From Pseudomonas silesiensis (GTDB taxonomy: Bacteria > Pseudomonadota > Gammaproteobacteria > Pseudomonadales > Pseudomonadaceae), in contig NZ_CP014870.1 of the NCBI RefSeq assembly GCF_001661075.1, positions 1,756,501 to 1,820,500 of the forward strand: a stretch of 64,000 nucleotides of DNA, written 5' to 3'. The translations under genes were made by a program, and so were the position numbers. Within the stretch, counting starts at the first letter, position 1, and each line of letters opens with the position of its first letter. Positions 47,432 to 55,849 of the stretch are shown one piece after another. A model generated the notes under the pieces. The model worked only from the letters and a program-made list of their open reading frames with translations, ran no database searches and was not told the origin of the DNA.

Positions 47432-48547
47432 TCAAGCTACGGAGATGGAGTGAAACCGGGTGATGGAAAACGCATCCAGCGACGACTTCGACGCGCCGCT
47501 GCAGATGATCTCGGCGAGCGCCTGGCCCACCGCGGGCCCGATCTGGAAGCCCGCACCGGCAAAGCCGAACGCGTGCAACAAACCGGGTTGAGTGCCACTG
47601 TGGCCGATCACCGGTTGGCGATCGGGCAGGTAACCTTCAGTGCCGCTCCAGGTGCGAATCGCCTGGGCGCCTTCAAGAAAGGGGTAAAGCTCGACGGCCT
47701 GGCGCAGGATCTCGATCACCGCGTTCTGGCCCGGTCGGGCGCGGGCGTGGTCGAGGGCAAAACCCTGGCCGCCGCCCAACACGCAATTGCCCCGCGCGAC
47801 CTGACGGGCATAGATGCCGCCACCCTCGACCCCGGTGCTGGCATTCATCACCAGCGGCAGCGGCTCGGTGACCAGCATCGCCGGGTGACCCGCCTGCATC
47901 GGTACCGCCTCACCGAATTGTTCGGCCAGGCTGCCGGCCCACGCGCCGGCGCAGTTCAGCAGCCAGGGCGCCTGCAGTTCGAGACCGGTGGCGGTGCGGA
48001 TGCGAAAGCGCCGACCGTCGTGCTCTACGCCAGACACCGCGCATTGTTCAAGGACCTGCGCGCCATGCTGGCGCGCCGCCCGGGCAAACGCCGGGGAAAC
48101 CAGGCGCGGGTTGGCATGACCGTCATCCGGGCAAAACGAGGCGCCGACAGCCACCTCGCCGACCCACGGAAAACGGGCGTGCAGTTGATCGCGGTCGAGC
48201 AGCTGCAAGTCGAGGCCGAAGCCCTGGCTGCTGGCGGCATAGTCGTGCAAGGCCTGCAGGTCGTTGAGGCTGCGGGCCAGTTTCAAGTGGCCGCTGCGTT
48301 GATACTCACCGTCGATGCCGATCAGTTGCGGCAGCCGTCCCCATATCTCGTGGGCCCGTTGCGACAGCGGCAGTTGCGACAGCGGCCGACCCTGACGCCG
48401 CACGCCGCCGTAGTTCACTCCGCTGGAATGCGAACCGCAAAAATCCCGTTCCAGCAGGGCGACACGACGGCCCGCCTGACTGAGAAAGAGTGCGGCGGAA
48501 GCACCGACGATACCGCCACCAATGATCAGCGCATCGACCTCGATCAT
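47432..48547 (-). CDS. FAD-dependent oxidoreductase, DAO type (beta subunit)
   Basis: A 371-residue flavoprotein of the D-amino-acid/glycine oxidase fold: GGGIVGASAALFLSQAGRRV near the N-terminus binds FAD, and a GTEGYLPDRQPVIGH segment lies near residue 305. The start overlaps the alpha-subunit stop by four bases (ATGA), which implies translational coupling. In HcnC, OoxB and LhpB-type complexes this subunit carries out the amine oxidation. Substrate unknown. Confidence 0.88.
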   Translation of the reverse strand: MIEVDALIIGGGIVGASAALFLSQAGRRVALLERDFCGSHSSGVNYGGVRRQGRPLSQLPLSQRAHEIWGRLPQLIGIDGEYQRSGHLKLARSLNDLQALHDYAASSQGFGLDLQLLDRDQLHARFPWVGEVAVGASFCPDDGHANPRLVSPAFARAARQHGAQVLEQCAVSGVEHDGRRFRIRTATGLELQAPWLLNCAGAWAGSLAEQFGEAVPMQAGHPAMLVTEPLPLVMNASTGVEGGGIYARQVARGNCVLGGGQGFALDHARARPGQNAVIEILRQAVELYPFLEGAQAIRTWSGTEGYLPDRQPVIGHSGTQPGLLHAFGFAGAGFQIGPAVGQALAEIICSGASKSSLDAFSITRFHSISVA

Positions 48548-49899
48548 GATTCCAGCTCCAGGCCGAACGGCAGCGGCTTGATCGGCGCCTGCGCGCGTAA
48601 TCGGCCGATATCCGGCAGCGCACGCCGGCTCTCACAGGCGATGATTTCCGCGGCGGCGGTGCCACACATGCGGCCCTGGCAGCGGCCCATACCGACCCGG
48701 CAGTGCGCCTTGACCCGGTTGATTTCCCAATGCCCTTCGCGCACCACTTCACGGATATCACCGGCGCACACTTCTTCGCAGCGACAAATCATCACGTCAT
48801 CGGCGACCTCCGCCGCCCAGTGCTCGGGAAACGTGAACGCTCGCTCCAGGCCCTGACGAAAATCACCGATGCGCCTGAGGGCATGTTCCAGTTCAGCGGC
48901 CCGCTGGGGCGGGATCAGGTAGCCGATGTCTTCGAGCAAGGCGAGTGCGGCTCGTTCGCCCGCCATTTCCGCCGCGTCGGCGCCCATGATGCCGACGCCG
49001 TCACCGGCCAGGTACACCTGGGCGACACTGCTGCGCCCGGCGCTGTCACGCTGGGGCAGCCAGGCGCGATTGAGCGGGTTCCAGGCGAACTCGCAACCAA
49101 GCAGATCGGCCAGTTGGGTTTCGCTGCGCAGGCCATGGGCGAAGGCGACGGCGTCGCAATCCAGCGAATGTTCGCCTTTGGCGTCGGACCATTTAAGTGC
49201 CTGCACGCGGTGTTCGCCCTCGATGTGTTGCAAGGTGGCGCCCTGATGCACCGGGATGCCATGGGCGGTCAGCCAGGCGCGGTAGTAGATGCCTTTGGCC
49301 AGCGTCGACGGTTGCGCCAGCAGGCCCGGCAGGGCACGGGCCTGGGCGCTGAAGGGTGAACTGTCGAGCACCGCGACCACCTTGGCGCCGGCCTTGGCGT
49401 ATTGATACGCCACCAGGTACAACAACGGGCCGCTGCCGGCGAACACCACCCGTTCACCGATGGCGCAACCCTGGTACTTCAGGGCAATCTGCGCTGCGCC
49501 GAGGCTGTACACCCCGGGCAAGGTCCAGCCCGGCACCGGCAGGATCCGGTCGGTGGCACCGGTAGCGACGATGACGCGGGAAAACTCAACCCGCGCAGCC
49601 CGGCCTTCATGCAAAGTATCGAGCGCACCGTCCTCGGCGTTCCACACCAGGGTGTCGGGCCGGTAATCGAGCTGCTGGCGCAGCGCATCGATGGTCTGAT
49701 GCAACGCACTGGCCTTGCGCGCTTCGAAGCCATACAGCTTGACCGGCGAACGCTTGAAATTCACCGGCTGCCGCCGATAAATCTGCCCGCCACCGCGCGC
49801 GGCTTCATCCAGCAGCACCGGGCAAACCCCATGGGCCACCAGCGTCTGCGCCGCACGAATCCCGGCCGGCCCGGCACCGACTATGACGACGGCGTTCAT
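48544..49899 (-). CDS. NAD(P)/FAD-dependent oxidoreductase with BFD [2Fe-2S] domain (alpha subunit)
   Basis: A 451-residue flavoprotein: FAD loop VIVGAGPAGIRAAQTL, a second Rossmann VVFAGSGPLLYLVAYQY, and a C-terminal BFD-like domain (about 370-425) with cysteines in MICRCEEV and CRVGMGRCQGRMC. It resembles opine oxidase OoxA, HcnB and the alpha subunit of D-hydroxyproline dehydrogenase. The start at 49899 (MNAVVIVG) is taken because upstream codons translate REP sequence. Confidence 0.88.
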   Translation of the reverse strand: MNAVVIVGAGPAGIRAAQTLVAHGVCPVLLDEAARGGGQIYRRQPVNFKRSPVKLYGFEARKASALHQTIDALRQQLDYRPDTLVWNAEDGALDTLHEGRAARVEFSRVIVATGATDRILPVPGWTLPGVYSLGAAQIALKYQGCAIGERVVFAGSGPLLYLVAYQYAKAGAKVVAVLDSSPFSAQARALPGLLAQPSTLAKGIYYRAWLTAHGIPVHQGATLQHIEGEHRVQALKWSDAKGEHSLDCDAVAFAHGLRSETQLADLLGCEFAWNPLNRAWLPQRDSAGRSSVAQVYLAGDGVGIMGADAAEMAGERAALALLEDIGYLIPPQRAAELEHALRRIGDFRQGLERAFTFPEHWAAEVADDVMICRCEEVCAGDIREVVREGHWEINRVKAHCRVGMGRCQGRMCGTAAAEIIACESRRALPDIGRLRAQAPIKPLPFGLELES

Positions 49900-49930
49900 A
49901 CCCACCTCGGCTGTGTTTTCTTGCGGGCCC

Positions 49931-50124
49931 CATCGCGGGCAAGCCCGCTCCCACATTGGATTAGGGATGACCCCGGTTTTTGTGCACGACACGGAACCCC
50001 TGTGGGAGCTGGCTTGTCGGATCGCCGCACCGCAGCGAAAGCGGCCTCCCAGTCGAAACAGACGTTGACTGACCCACCGCCTTCGCTGCGGTGCGGCGAT
50101 CCGACAAGCCAGCTCCTACAGGGG
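49931..50124. repeat. REP plus 43-bp inverted repeat inside the operon
   Basis: A REP (CATCGCGGGCAAGCCCGCTC, 49931-49950) is followed by arms 49997-50039 and 50082-50124, complementary over 43 bp with one mismatch and built around TGTCGGATCGCCGCACCGC. They lie in the 253-bp gap between the 2Fe-2S subunit gene and the alpha-subunit gene and could uncouple expression of the two parts. Confidence 0.9.
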
Positions 50125-50152
50125 ATACGGTTTCTGCTGGTAGAAAATGTGT

Positions 50153-50443
50153 TCATAGGGATCGCCCTGGTTCACGGCAAACCTGCTGCCCGGCTTCAAG
50201 CAACGTCGAACACGCACGCACCCTTCGGCCATCGCCCAGGCGCACCCAACAGTCCTGGCACGCCCCCATCAGGCAAAAGCCGGCCCGGGGCTCGGCGCTG
50301 AAATCGCTGCCGCGCAGGTGCTCGCTGCAGGTCAGCACGGCGGTCAGCACGGTGTCGCCGAGCAGGCCACTGGCCGGTGCGCCGTCGAGGGTAAAGTCCA
50401 GGGCCGGGCGGTCGCCTTCGGCCAGTCGTTTCAGCAGAGCCAT
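50153..50443 (-). CDS. (2Fe-2S)-binding protein (gamma subunit)
   Basis: A 96-residue ferredoxin-like subunit (Fer2_4 type). The cluster cysteines appear as FCLMGACQDCWVRL and RRVRACS. It is the small third subunit found in HcnA and LhpF/OoxX-type dehydrogenases. The start at 50443 lies eight bases after the upstream permease stop; a longer frame exists but overlaps the permease. Together with the two flavoproteins downstream it completes a heterotrimer. Confidence 0.85.
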   Translation of the reverse strand: MALLKRLAEGDRPALDFTLDGAPASGLLGDTVLTAVLTCSEHLRGSDFSAEPRAGFCLMGACQDCWVRLGDGRRVRACSTLLEAGQQVCREPGRSL

Positions 50444-50450
50444 GGCGCCC

Positions 50451-51245
50451 TCATTGTTTACCCACCAGGACCCGATCCAGGCCATACACCCGATCGAGCA
50501 AAATCATGGTCAACGCAGTCAGCGCGATCACCAGGGCCGACACCGCCGCCATCATCGGATCGATGGATTCGGTGGCGTACACATACATCCGCACCGGCAG
50601 GGTTTGCGTGGCCGGCGAGGTGACGAAGATCGACAGGGTGACTTCGTCGAAGCTGTTGATAAACGCCAGCAACCAGCCACCGGCGACCCCCGGCAGAATC
50701 ATCGGCAAAGTGATTTGCCGAAACAGCGTGAAGCGTCCGGCCCCCAGGGATTGCGCGGCGTGTTCGGCGCTGCGATCCAGGCCGATGGCCGACGCCAGCA
50801 CCAATCTCAACACGTACGGCGTGATCACCAGCACATGGGCGAAGATCAGCCAGGCGAAGCTGCCGTTGACACCCATCAGGGCAAACAGGCGCAGCAACGC
50901 CACCCCCAGCACCAGGTGCGGAATGATGATCGGCGACAGGAACAGACCGTTTAAAAAGTCCCGTCCGGGGAACTCGAAGCGAGTGATCGCCAGCGCCGCC
51001 GGCACCGCAATCAGCGTCGCCAGCGTGGCGGCGCTGAAGGCCAGGATCAGGCTGTTGTAGAACGCATCGACAAAGTCGGCGCGCTCGAACACCGCGCGAA
51101 ACCAGCGCAGGGAAAACTCGGTGGTCGGCAGGCTCAGGGTGTTTTCCGGGGTAAAGGCAACGAGGCACACCACCACCAGCGGCGCCAGCATGAACAGCAC
51201 CACCAGGGCATGGAACAGCAGGGCGAAAGGACCGTTCTTGGACAT
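50451..51245 (-). CDS. ABC transporter permease (PotC-like)
   Basis: A 264-residue inner-membrane permease with six helices and the EAA-type loop near residue 165 (AAQSLGAGRFTLFRQITLP), which docks to the ATPase. It sits six bases from the preceding permease gene. It is the class of polyamine/opine/putrescine importers. It forms the channel together with the 51252-52121 product. Confidence 0.9.
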   Translation of the reverse strand: MSKNGPFALLFHALVVLFMLAPLVVVCLVAFTPENTLSLPTTEFSLRWFRAVFERADFVDAFYNSLILAFSAATLATLIAVPAALAITRFEFPGRDFLNGLFLSPIIIPHLVLGVALLRLFALMGVNGSFAWLIFAHVLVITPYVLRLVLASAIGLDRSAEHAAQSLGAGRFTLFRQITLPMILPGVAGGWLLAFINSFDEVTLSIFVTSPATQTLPVRMYVYATESIDPMMAAVSALVIALTALTMILLDRVYGLDRVLVGKQ

Positions 51246-51251
51246 GACGAG

Positions 51252-52121
51252 TTACCCCAATGATTTCTTGTAGCGGCCTTCGATCATCCGGTTCCACGAC
51301 AGCATGATCAGCAGGTTGAGCAACAGCAGCGCCACCGCGATGGCTGCACCCATCGGCCAGTTGAGTTCCGACAGGTACTGGTCGTAGATCAACGTGGCGA
51401 CCATCTTCAGCCGGCGTCCGCCGAGCAATCCGGGAATCGCGAATGAGCTGGCCGCCAGACCGAACACGATCAAGGTGCCGGAAAGCACGCCGGGCATGAT
51501 CTGTGGCAGCACCACTTTGCGGATTACCGTCAGTTGGCTGGCACCGAGGGACAGCGCGGCCTGCTCGGCGGCCGGGTCAAGTTTCTGCAGCGAGGTCCAG
51601 ACCGGAATGATCATGAACGGCAGCATCACGTGGACCAGCGCGATCACCACTGCGAACGGCGTGTAGAGCAACTTCATCGGCGAGCCACCGAAGGCTTGCA
51701 ACGTCTGGTTGACCAGGCCGTCGGCACCGAGCAGCAGGCTCCAGCCAAAGGCGCGCACCACCACCGAAATCAGCAGCGGGGTGAGGATCAGGATAAGGAA
51801 GATCGAGCGCCACGGTGCGCCCATGCGGCTGAGGATGTAGGCCTCGGGCACGCCGATCACCACGCACAGCAGGGTGGTCAGGGCACTGATCCAGAACGTG
51901 CGCAGGAAGATTTCGTAGAAGTACGAGTCGCCCAGCAGGCTGCTGTAGTGGTCGAGGGTGTAGGCGTCACCGTCGATCCCCGAGCTGTAGTCAAAGACGT
52001 TGAACGACAGCACCAAAGTCAACAGTAGCGGGATCACCAGCAGGCCGAGGTACAAGGCCAGGGCCGGTGTCGATAGCCAATAACCCTGGCGTCCCTGGCG
52101 AATGGCGGTCAGCGTACTCAT
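51252..52121 (-). CDS. ABC transporter permease (PotB-like)
   Basis: A 289-residue permease with six helices and the coupling loop AALSLGASQLTVIRKVVLPQ. The start at 52121 (MSTLTAIRQG) overlaps the stop of the ATPase gene by four bases; a longer upstream frame would be entirely inside that gene. Confidence 0.9.
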   Translation of the reverse strand: MSTLTAIRQGRQGYWLSTPALALYLGLLVIPLLLTLVLSFNVFDYSSGIDGDAYTLDHYSSLLGDSYFYEIFLRTFWISALTTLLCVVIGVPEAYILSRMGAPWRSIFLILILTPLLISVVVRAFGWSLLLGADGLVNQTLQAFGGSPMKLLYTPFAVVIALVHVMLPFMIIPVWTSLQKLDPAAEQAALSLGASQLTVIRKVVLPQIMPGVLSGTLIVFGLAASSFAIPGLLGGRRLKMVATLIYDQYLSELNWPMGAAIAVALLLLNLLIMLSWNRMIEGRYKKSLG

Positions 52122-53143
52122 GCCGGCACCTCGTCGACACTCAGCACCCGCAACAACGCCGCGTCCCAGTCGAGGCCGACCGGCGTGCCCTCGTTCATCG
52201 GTGCCGAGCCGTCGTTGCGGCGCACCACGCAGAGTTCGCCGAGGGTCGTCGATACGCCGTACAACCATTGGCTGCCGAGAAAGAAACGGCTAACGATCTG
52301 CCCTTGCAGGCGGCCCTGGCCTTTTTCCCGCAGATCGATTTTTTCCGGGCGCAGGCTCAGCGTCAGCTCGCCATCGCCGCGGTTGCAGACTTGAACCACG
52401 CCGGTGCTGTCCCGTTCACCCGGCAACAGGTTGGCCTTGCCGACGAAGCCGGAAATGAACTCGGTGCGCGGGTGTTCATAAAGGGTGTAGGGCGCGTCGA
52501 TCTGGGTGATGCGCCCGGCCTGCATCACCACCACCCGGTCGCTGATGGACAGCGCTTCGGACTGATCGTGGGTGACCATCAGCGTGGTGATCCCGACCTC
52601 GCGCTGGATGCGGCGGATCTCGAATTGCATCTCTTCGCGCAGGTTGGCGTCCAGGTTGGACAACGGCTCATCGAGCAGCAGCACCGGCGGCTCGATCACC
52701 AGGGCGCGGGCCAGGGCCACACGCTGGCGCTGGCCACCGGACAATTCCCGTGGATAACGCTCGGCGTGCTGGTTCAGCCGCACCAGTTTCAGCACCCGAT
52801 CCACCCGTTGCTGCAGCTCGGAGTTGGCGACTTTGCGCATGCGCAGGCCGAAGGCGACGTTGTCCTTGACCGTCATGTGCGGGAACAGTGCGTAACTCTG
52901 GAACACCACCCCCAGACCCCGGCTGGCGGGTTTGGCATGGGTGATGTCGCGACCGTCCAGCACGATGCGTCCACTGGTGACTTCGACGAAGCCGGCGATC
53001 ATTTGCAAGGTCGTGGTCTTGCCGCAGCCGGAGGGGCCGAGCAGCGAGACGAACTCGCCTTTCTCGACCGAGAGGTGGGTGGCGACGACGGCGTCGATCT
53101 CACCGTAACGTTTGCCGAGTCCTTCAAGTTGCACAAAAGCCAT
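52118..53143 (-). CDS. ABC transporter ATP-binding protein (PotA-like)
   Basis: A 341-residue ATPase with Walker A GPSGCGKTT (residues 36-44), Q-loop VFQSYALFPHMTV, signature LSGGQRQRVALARAL, Walker B LLLDEPLSNLD and a C-terminal TOBE domain (about 270-335). It is first in the operon, 245 bp from the divergent IclR gene. Confidence 0.93.
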   Translation of the reverse strand: MAFVQLEGLGKRYGEIDAVVATHLSVEKGEFVSLLGPSGCGKTTTLQMIAGFVEVTSGRIVLDGRDITHAKPASRGLGVVFQSYALFPHMTVKDNVAFGLRMRKVANSELQQRVDRVLKLVRLNQHAERYPRELSGGQRQRVALARALVIEPPVLLLDEPLSNLDANLREEMQFEIRRIQREVGITTLMVTHDQSEALSISDRVVVMQAGRITQIDAPYTLYEHPRTEFISGFVGKANLLPGERDSTGVVQVCNRGDGELTLSLRPEKIDLREKGQGRLQGQIVSRFFLGSQWLYGVSTTLGELCVVRRNDGSAPMNEGTPVGLDWDAALLRVLSVDEVPA

Positions 53144-53190
53144 GACTGCGCTCCACCTGAGATTGTTATGCGTCGCCCGAAGGCGCGCTT

Positions 53191-53212
53191 TTTTGTATGG
53201 GCAGATACGAAA
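53191..53212. promoter_or_regulatory. inverted repeat TTTTGTAT-N6-ATACGAAA, candidate operator
   Basis: Arms of eight bases with one mismatch, about 50 bp upstream of the ATPase start codon and in the gap shared with the divergent IclR gene. It is a plausible binding site for that regulator; no direct evidence. Confidence 0.42.
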
Positions 53213-53387
53213 AGGTGTTGCTGGGTGCGTTGGCGCTCGACGGGTGTCGGCTGCCGCTGTTGTTCGAATCGCCCCTGTATGGACGCAGAGTAGGACGAAG
53301 ACTAGGATGGGCTCAATGGCCTATTTCACTGAAGCGATGACTATTTTCAGTTTCATTCGGTGAGCAAATAAATACTCGAGAAAACAC

Positions 53388-54224
53388 ATGTCAGATTTCA
53401 TTGAGCGGAATGAAAGTAAAAATGAAGTCGGCGTCGGCGCGGTGTCTCGCCTGTTTGCCGTGCTGCGCAGCCTGGGCGACACGGTCGAGGGCGGGGAGCG
53501 GGTCACGCAACTGGCCCAGCGCGTGGGATTGTCACAACCGACCACGCACCGTTTGCTGCGCAGCCTGATGGAGGAGGGCATGGTCGAGCAGGACGCGCGC
53601 AGCAAGCGTTATCGCCTGAGCCTGGAGTTTTTCGCCCTGGCCGCCCGTGCCGGCAACACCGGTAACCTGCGCGAACTGGTGCGTCCGGCATTGCTGCGGT
53701 TGTCGGCGTCCCTGGGTGATTCCTTGTTTTTGCTGGCGCGCAGCGGCTTCGATGCGATCTGCCTGGATCGCAGTGAAGGGCCGTTTCCGATCCGCACCTT
53801 TACCGGTGACATCGGCGGGCGGGTGGCGCTCGGGGTGGGGCAGGGCAGCCTGGCGATCCTGGCGTTCCTGCCGGAAGAGGAACGCGACACGGTGATTCAC
53901 TACAACCTGCCGCGGCTCAAGGATTTCCACCTGTATGACGAGGTGTTCCTGCGCGCCGAAGTGGAGAACGTGCGCAAGCTCGGTTACGCCGGGCGCAACA
54001 CCGGCGTGTTGCAAGGCATGGCCGGGGTCGCCGTGCCGATTCTCGACCGCGAAGGCCGGGCCGTCGCGGCATTGAGCGTGGCCACGGTCAGTGATCGCCT
54101 GGGCCCGGATCGCTTGCCCACGGTGGTGGACATGCTCAAGCGCGAAGCAGCGCTGATCGGACCGCGAATCAACCCCTTCGACCCGCTGCTGCGCCGGCCC
54201 TCGCAAGTGTTCGGACAGGGCTGA
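53388..54224 (+). CDS. IclR-family transcriptional regulator
   Basis: A 278-residue regulator with an N-terminal winged HTH (about 18-75, HTH part QLAQRVGLSQPTTHRLLRSL) and the C-terminal IclR effector domain (about 90-255). It is divergent from the ABC/dehydrogenase operon and thus probably its substrate-responsive repressor. The length is typical. Confidence 0.9.
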   Translation: MSDFIERNESKNEVGVGAVSRLFAVLRSLGDTVEGGERVTQLAQRVGLSQPTTHRLLRSLMEEGMVEQDARSKRYRLSLEFFALAARAGNTGNLRELVRPALLRLSASLGDSLFLLARSGFDAICLDRSEGPFPIRTFTGDIGGRVALGVGQGSLAILAFLPEEERDTVIHYNLPRLKDFHLYDEVFLRAEVENVRKLGYAGRNTGVLQGMAGVAVPILDREGRAVAALSVATVSDRLGPDRLPTVVDMLKREAALIGPRINPFDPLLRRPSQVFGQG

Positions 54225-54289
54225 GCCCGGTCCACAATCCACCACATACCCTGTGGGAGGTGACCACACTTTTTGTGCCCGGCGCAGAT

Positions 54290-54386
54290 CCCCTGTGGGA
54301 GCGAGCTTGCTCGCGATAGCGGTGGATCAGTCACCATCAATGTTGGATGTACCACCGCCATCGCGGGCAAGCCCGCTCCCACAGTG
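54290..54386. repeat. REP doublet with CATCAATGTTGGATG spacer
   Basis: Heads CCCTGTGGGAGCGAGCTTGC and CATCGCGGGCAAGCCCGCTC flank the spacer motif CATCAATGTTGGATG (54335-54349). A truncated head, CCCTGTGGGAGG, precedes it at 54249. The 212-bp gap has no gene. Confidence 0.85.
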
Positions 54387-54436
54387 ATAGGGGTTGGCCA
54401 TAATTGTTGTGCTCGGCGCAGATCCTTTTGTGGGGG

Positions 54437-55189
54437 TCAGAATTGCACGGTCTGCCTGAGCATCTGCGCCGCCGGCGTATCGCTCGGGCTGACCATCGCA
54501 TAGTTATACCCACCCCCCGACCAATACTCCGCCTGCAGCTCGCCATCGCTGCGACTGCCTCGAGGCAGCAAGAAGTTTTTCGGCCCCGGTGGCCGCACGT
54601 AAAAGCTGATCTTGTGCCCGCCCCGATCCTCATACACCACCATCGCCGCCGGCCCTTGCTCGGTGCTGAGCAAGCGCCCGCTGGCGGGTTTGAAGCCCGC
54701 GGCCGAGAGGTCAGGCAAGCGATGGGCCCGGGTGAAATAGCGGTCGAGCCAGCCCTGCATATCGCCGTCGTCACCGGCTTTGTAGTCAGCCGGCAAAATG
54801 CCCTGCTGGGCAATCAGGCGATAGGCTTGCAGGGCATCGGTCATCGGCAGCGGGGCGCCGACCAGGGTCATCTCCCGCGCCTGCCAACCGCTGAACCCGC
54901 CGACACTGACCGCGATCAGCAACACTGCGGCGCTTGCCAGGTGACGACGGGATTGCCGGGTGCGGCGCTGGCGAAGCAGCGCCGGGTCGAGGTCCGGGTT
55001 GGCCGGCTGCTGCAAGGCACCGCTCAGAGCGGCGCGCAATTGTTGGGCGTCCTGCTGCCAGGCCCGTACCCGGGCCGCCACTTCAGGGTTACTGGCCAGA
55101 AAGGCCTCCACCTGACGTCGCTCGTCATCGCTCAATTGGTGGTCGACATAGGCGTGCAGGTCCCGCTCGCTTGGGGGCATGCTGATCAT
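54437..55189 (-). CDS. anti-sigma factor
   Basis: A 250-residue membrane protein. The N-terminal cytoplasmic anti-sigma domain (1-60) has the usual ERDLHAYVDHQLSDDERRQV helix but no zinc-finger cysteines. One transmembrane helix spans about 85-103 (LASAAVLLIAVSVGGF). A ~145-residue periplasmic domain follows. The ATG overlaps the sigma-factor stop by four bases. It would hold the ECF sigma factor inactive until an envelope or oxidative signal arrives. A second ATG at 55180 is possible. Confidence 0.88.
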   Translation of the reverse strand: MISMPPSERDLHAYVDHQLSDDERRQVEAFLASNPEVAARVRAWQQDAQQLRAALSGALQQPANPDLDPALLRQRRTRQSRRHLASAAVLLIAVSVGGFSGWQAREMTLVGAPLPMTDALQAYRLIAQQGILPADYKAGDDGDMQGWLDRYFTRAHRLPDLSAAGFKPASGRLLSTEQGPAAMVVYEDRGGHKISFYVRPPGPKNFLLPRGSRSDGELQAEYWSGGGYNYAMVSPSDTPAAQMLRQTVQF

Positions 55190-55692
55190 TTGAGTCTCCG
55201 CAGGGAAGGACGGGCGATTTCGCCATCGCTGAGTTGGCGCAAGGCCTGGCGCGCTCGGGACAGGCGCGACATCACGGTCCCGACGGGGACATCGAGGATC
55301 TCGGCGACCTCCTTGTAGCTCAGGCCCTCGACCGAGACCCAGAGCAGCAGCGCGCGTTGTTCGGTGTTGAGCTGATCGAAGGCCTGCAGGGTCGATTGCG
55401 CGATCACCGTGCGCTCGACCGAGGGCTGCGCATCATCGCGTCCGGTGAAGAATTCGAGCATTCGCGCGTAACGCCGGGAGCGCCGGTGCGCATCGAGAAA
55501 CTGCCGGTACAGAATCGAAAACAACCAGGCACGCAGGTCGCCCTCGGGACGTTTGTCGCCCCAACTCGACAGCGCACGCTCCAGGCACGCCTGCACCAGA
55601 TCGTCCGCGCTGCTGGGATTGCGCGTCAACGACACGGCAAACCGGCGCAATCTGGGGATGATTTCTCTGAGCTGTTCGTCGATATCGTTCAT
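55186..55692 (-). CDS. ECF sigma factor
   Basis: A 168-residue sigma-70-family factor with region 2 (ADDLVQACLERAL, then DLRAWLFSILYRQFLDAHRR) and region 4 (GLSYKEVAEILDVPVGTVMSRLSRARQAL). The ATG at 55692 is preferred to a GTG six codons upstream. The candidate promoter 34 bases upstream carries the same -35/-10 motif as the divergent catalase gene, which points to autoregulation. Confidence 0.92.
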   Translation of the reverse strand: MNDIDEQLREIIPRLRRFAVSLTRNPSSADDLVQACLERALSSWGDKRPEGDLRAWLFSILYRQFLDAHRRSRRYARMLEFFTGRDDAQPSVERTVIAQSTLQAFDQLNTEQRALLLWVSVEGLSYKEVAEILDVPVGTVMSRLSRARQALRQLSDGEIARPSLRRLK

Positions 55693-55725
55693 GAAGTTCG
55701 CACTAGTCACTACGCTGTGGCTAGG

Positions 55726-55752
55726 AAGACGCCCGGCACCCGAGGTTATTCC
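55726..55752 (-). promoter_or_regulatory. candidate ECF promoter of the sigma/anti-sigma operon
   Basis: On the minus strand GGAATA (55752-55747) and CGTCTT (55731-55726) are 15 bases apart. The same motif and spacing face the catalase gene. Confidence 0.65.
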
Positions 55753-55780
55753 ACGTCTGAAAAAATAAACACCGGGCCAT

Positions 55781-55807
55781 GGAATAAACCCGCACCGGGT
55801 GCGTCTG
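55781..55807 (+). promoter_or_regulatory. candidate ECF promoter of the catalase/cytochrome operon
   Basis: GGAATA (55781-55786) and CGTCTG (55802-55807), 15 bases apart, 43 bases before the catalase ATG. It mirrors the site on the other strand. Confidence 0.65.
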
Positions 55808-55849
55808 CCTGATTCTTCTCACTTGTGGCCGATGGCCCAGGAGTCCTTC

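Noticed and set aside
48544..50443. Hydrogen cyanide synthase (hcnABC)
   Set aside because: Subunit types match, but the genes are not contiguous in hcnA-B-C fashion, an importer is attached, and the sequences look nearer to opine/hydroxyproline dehydrogenases.
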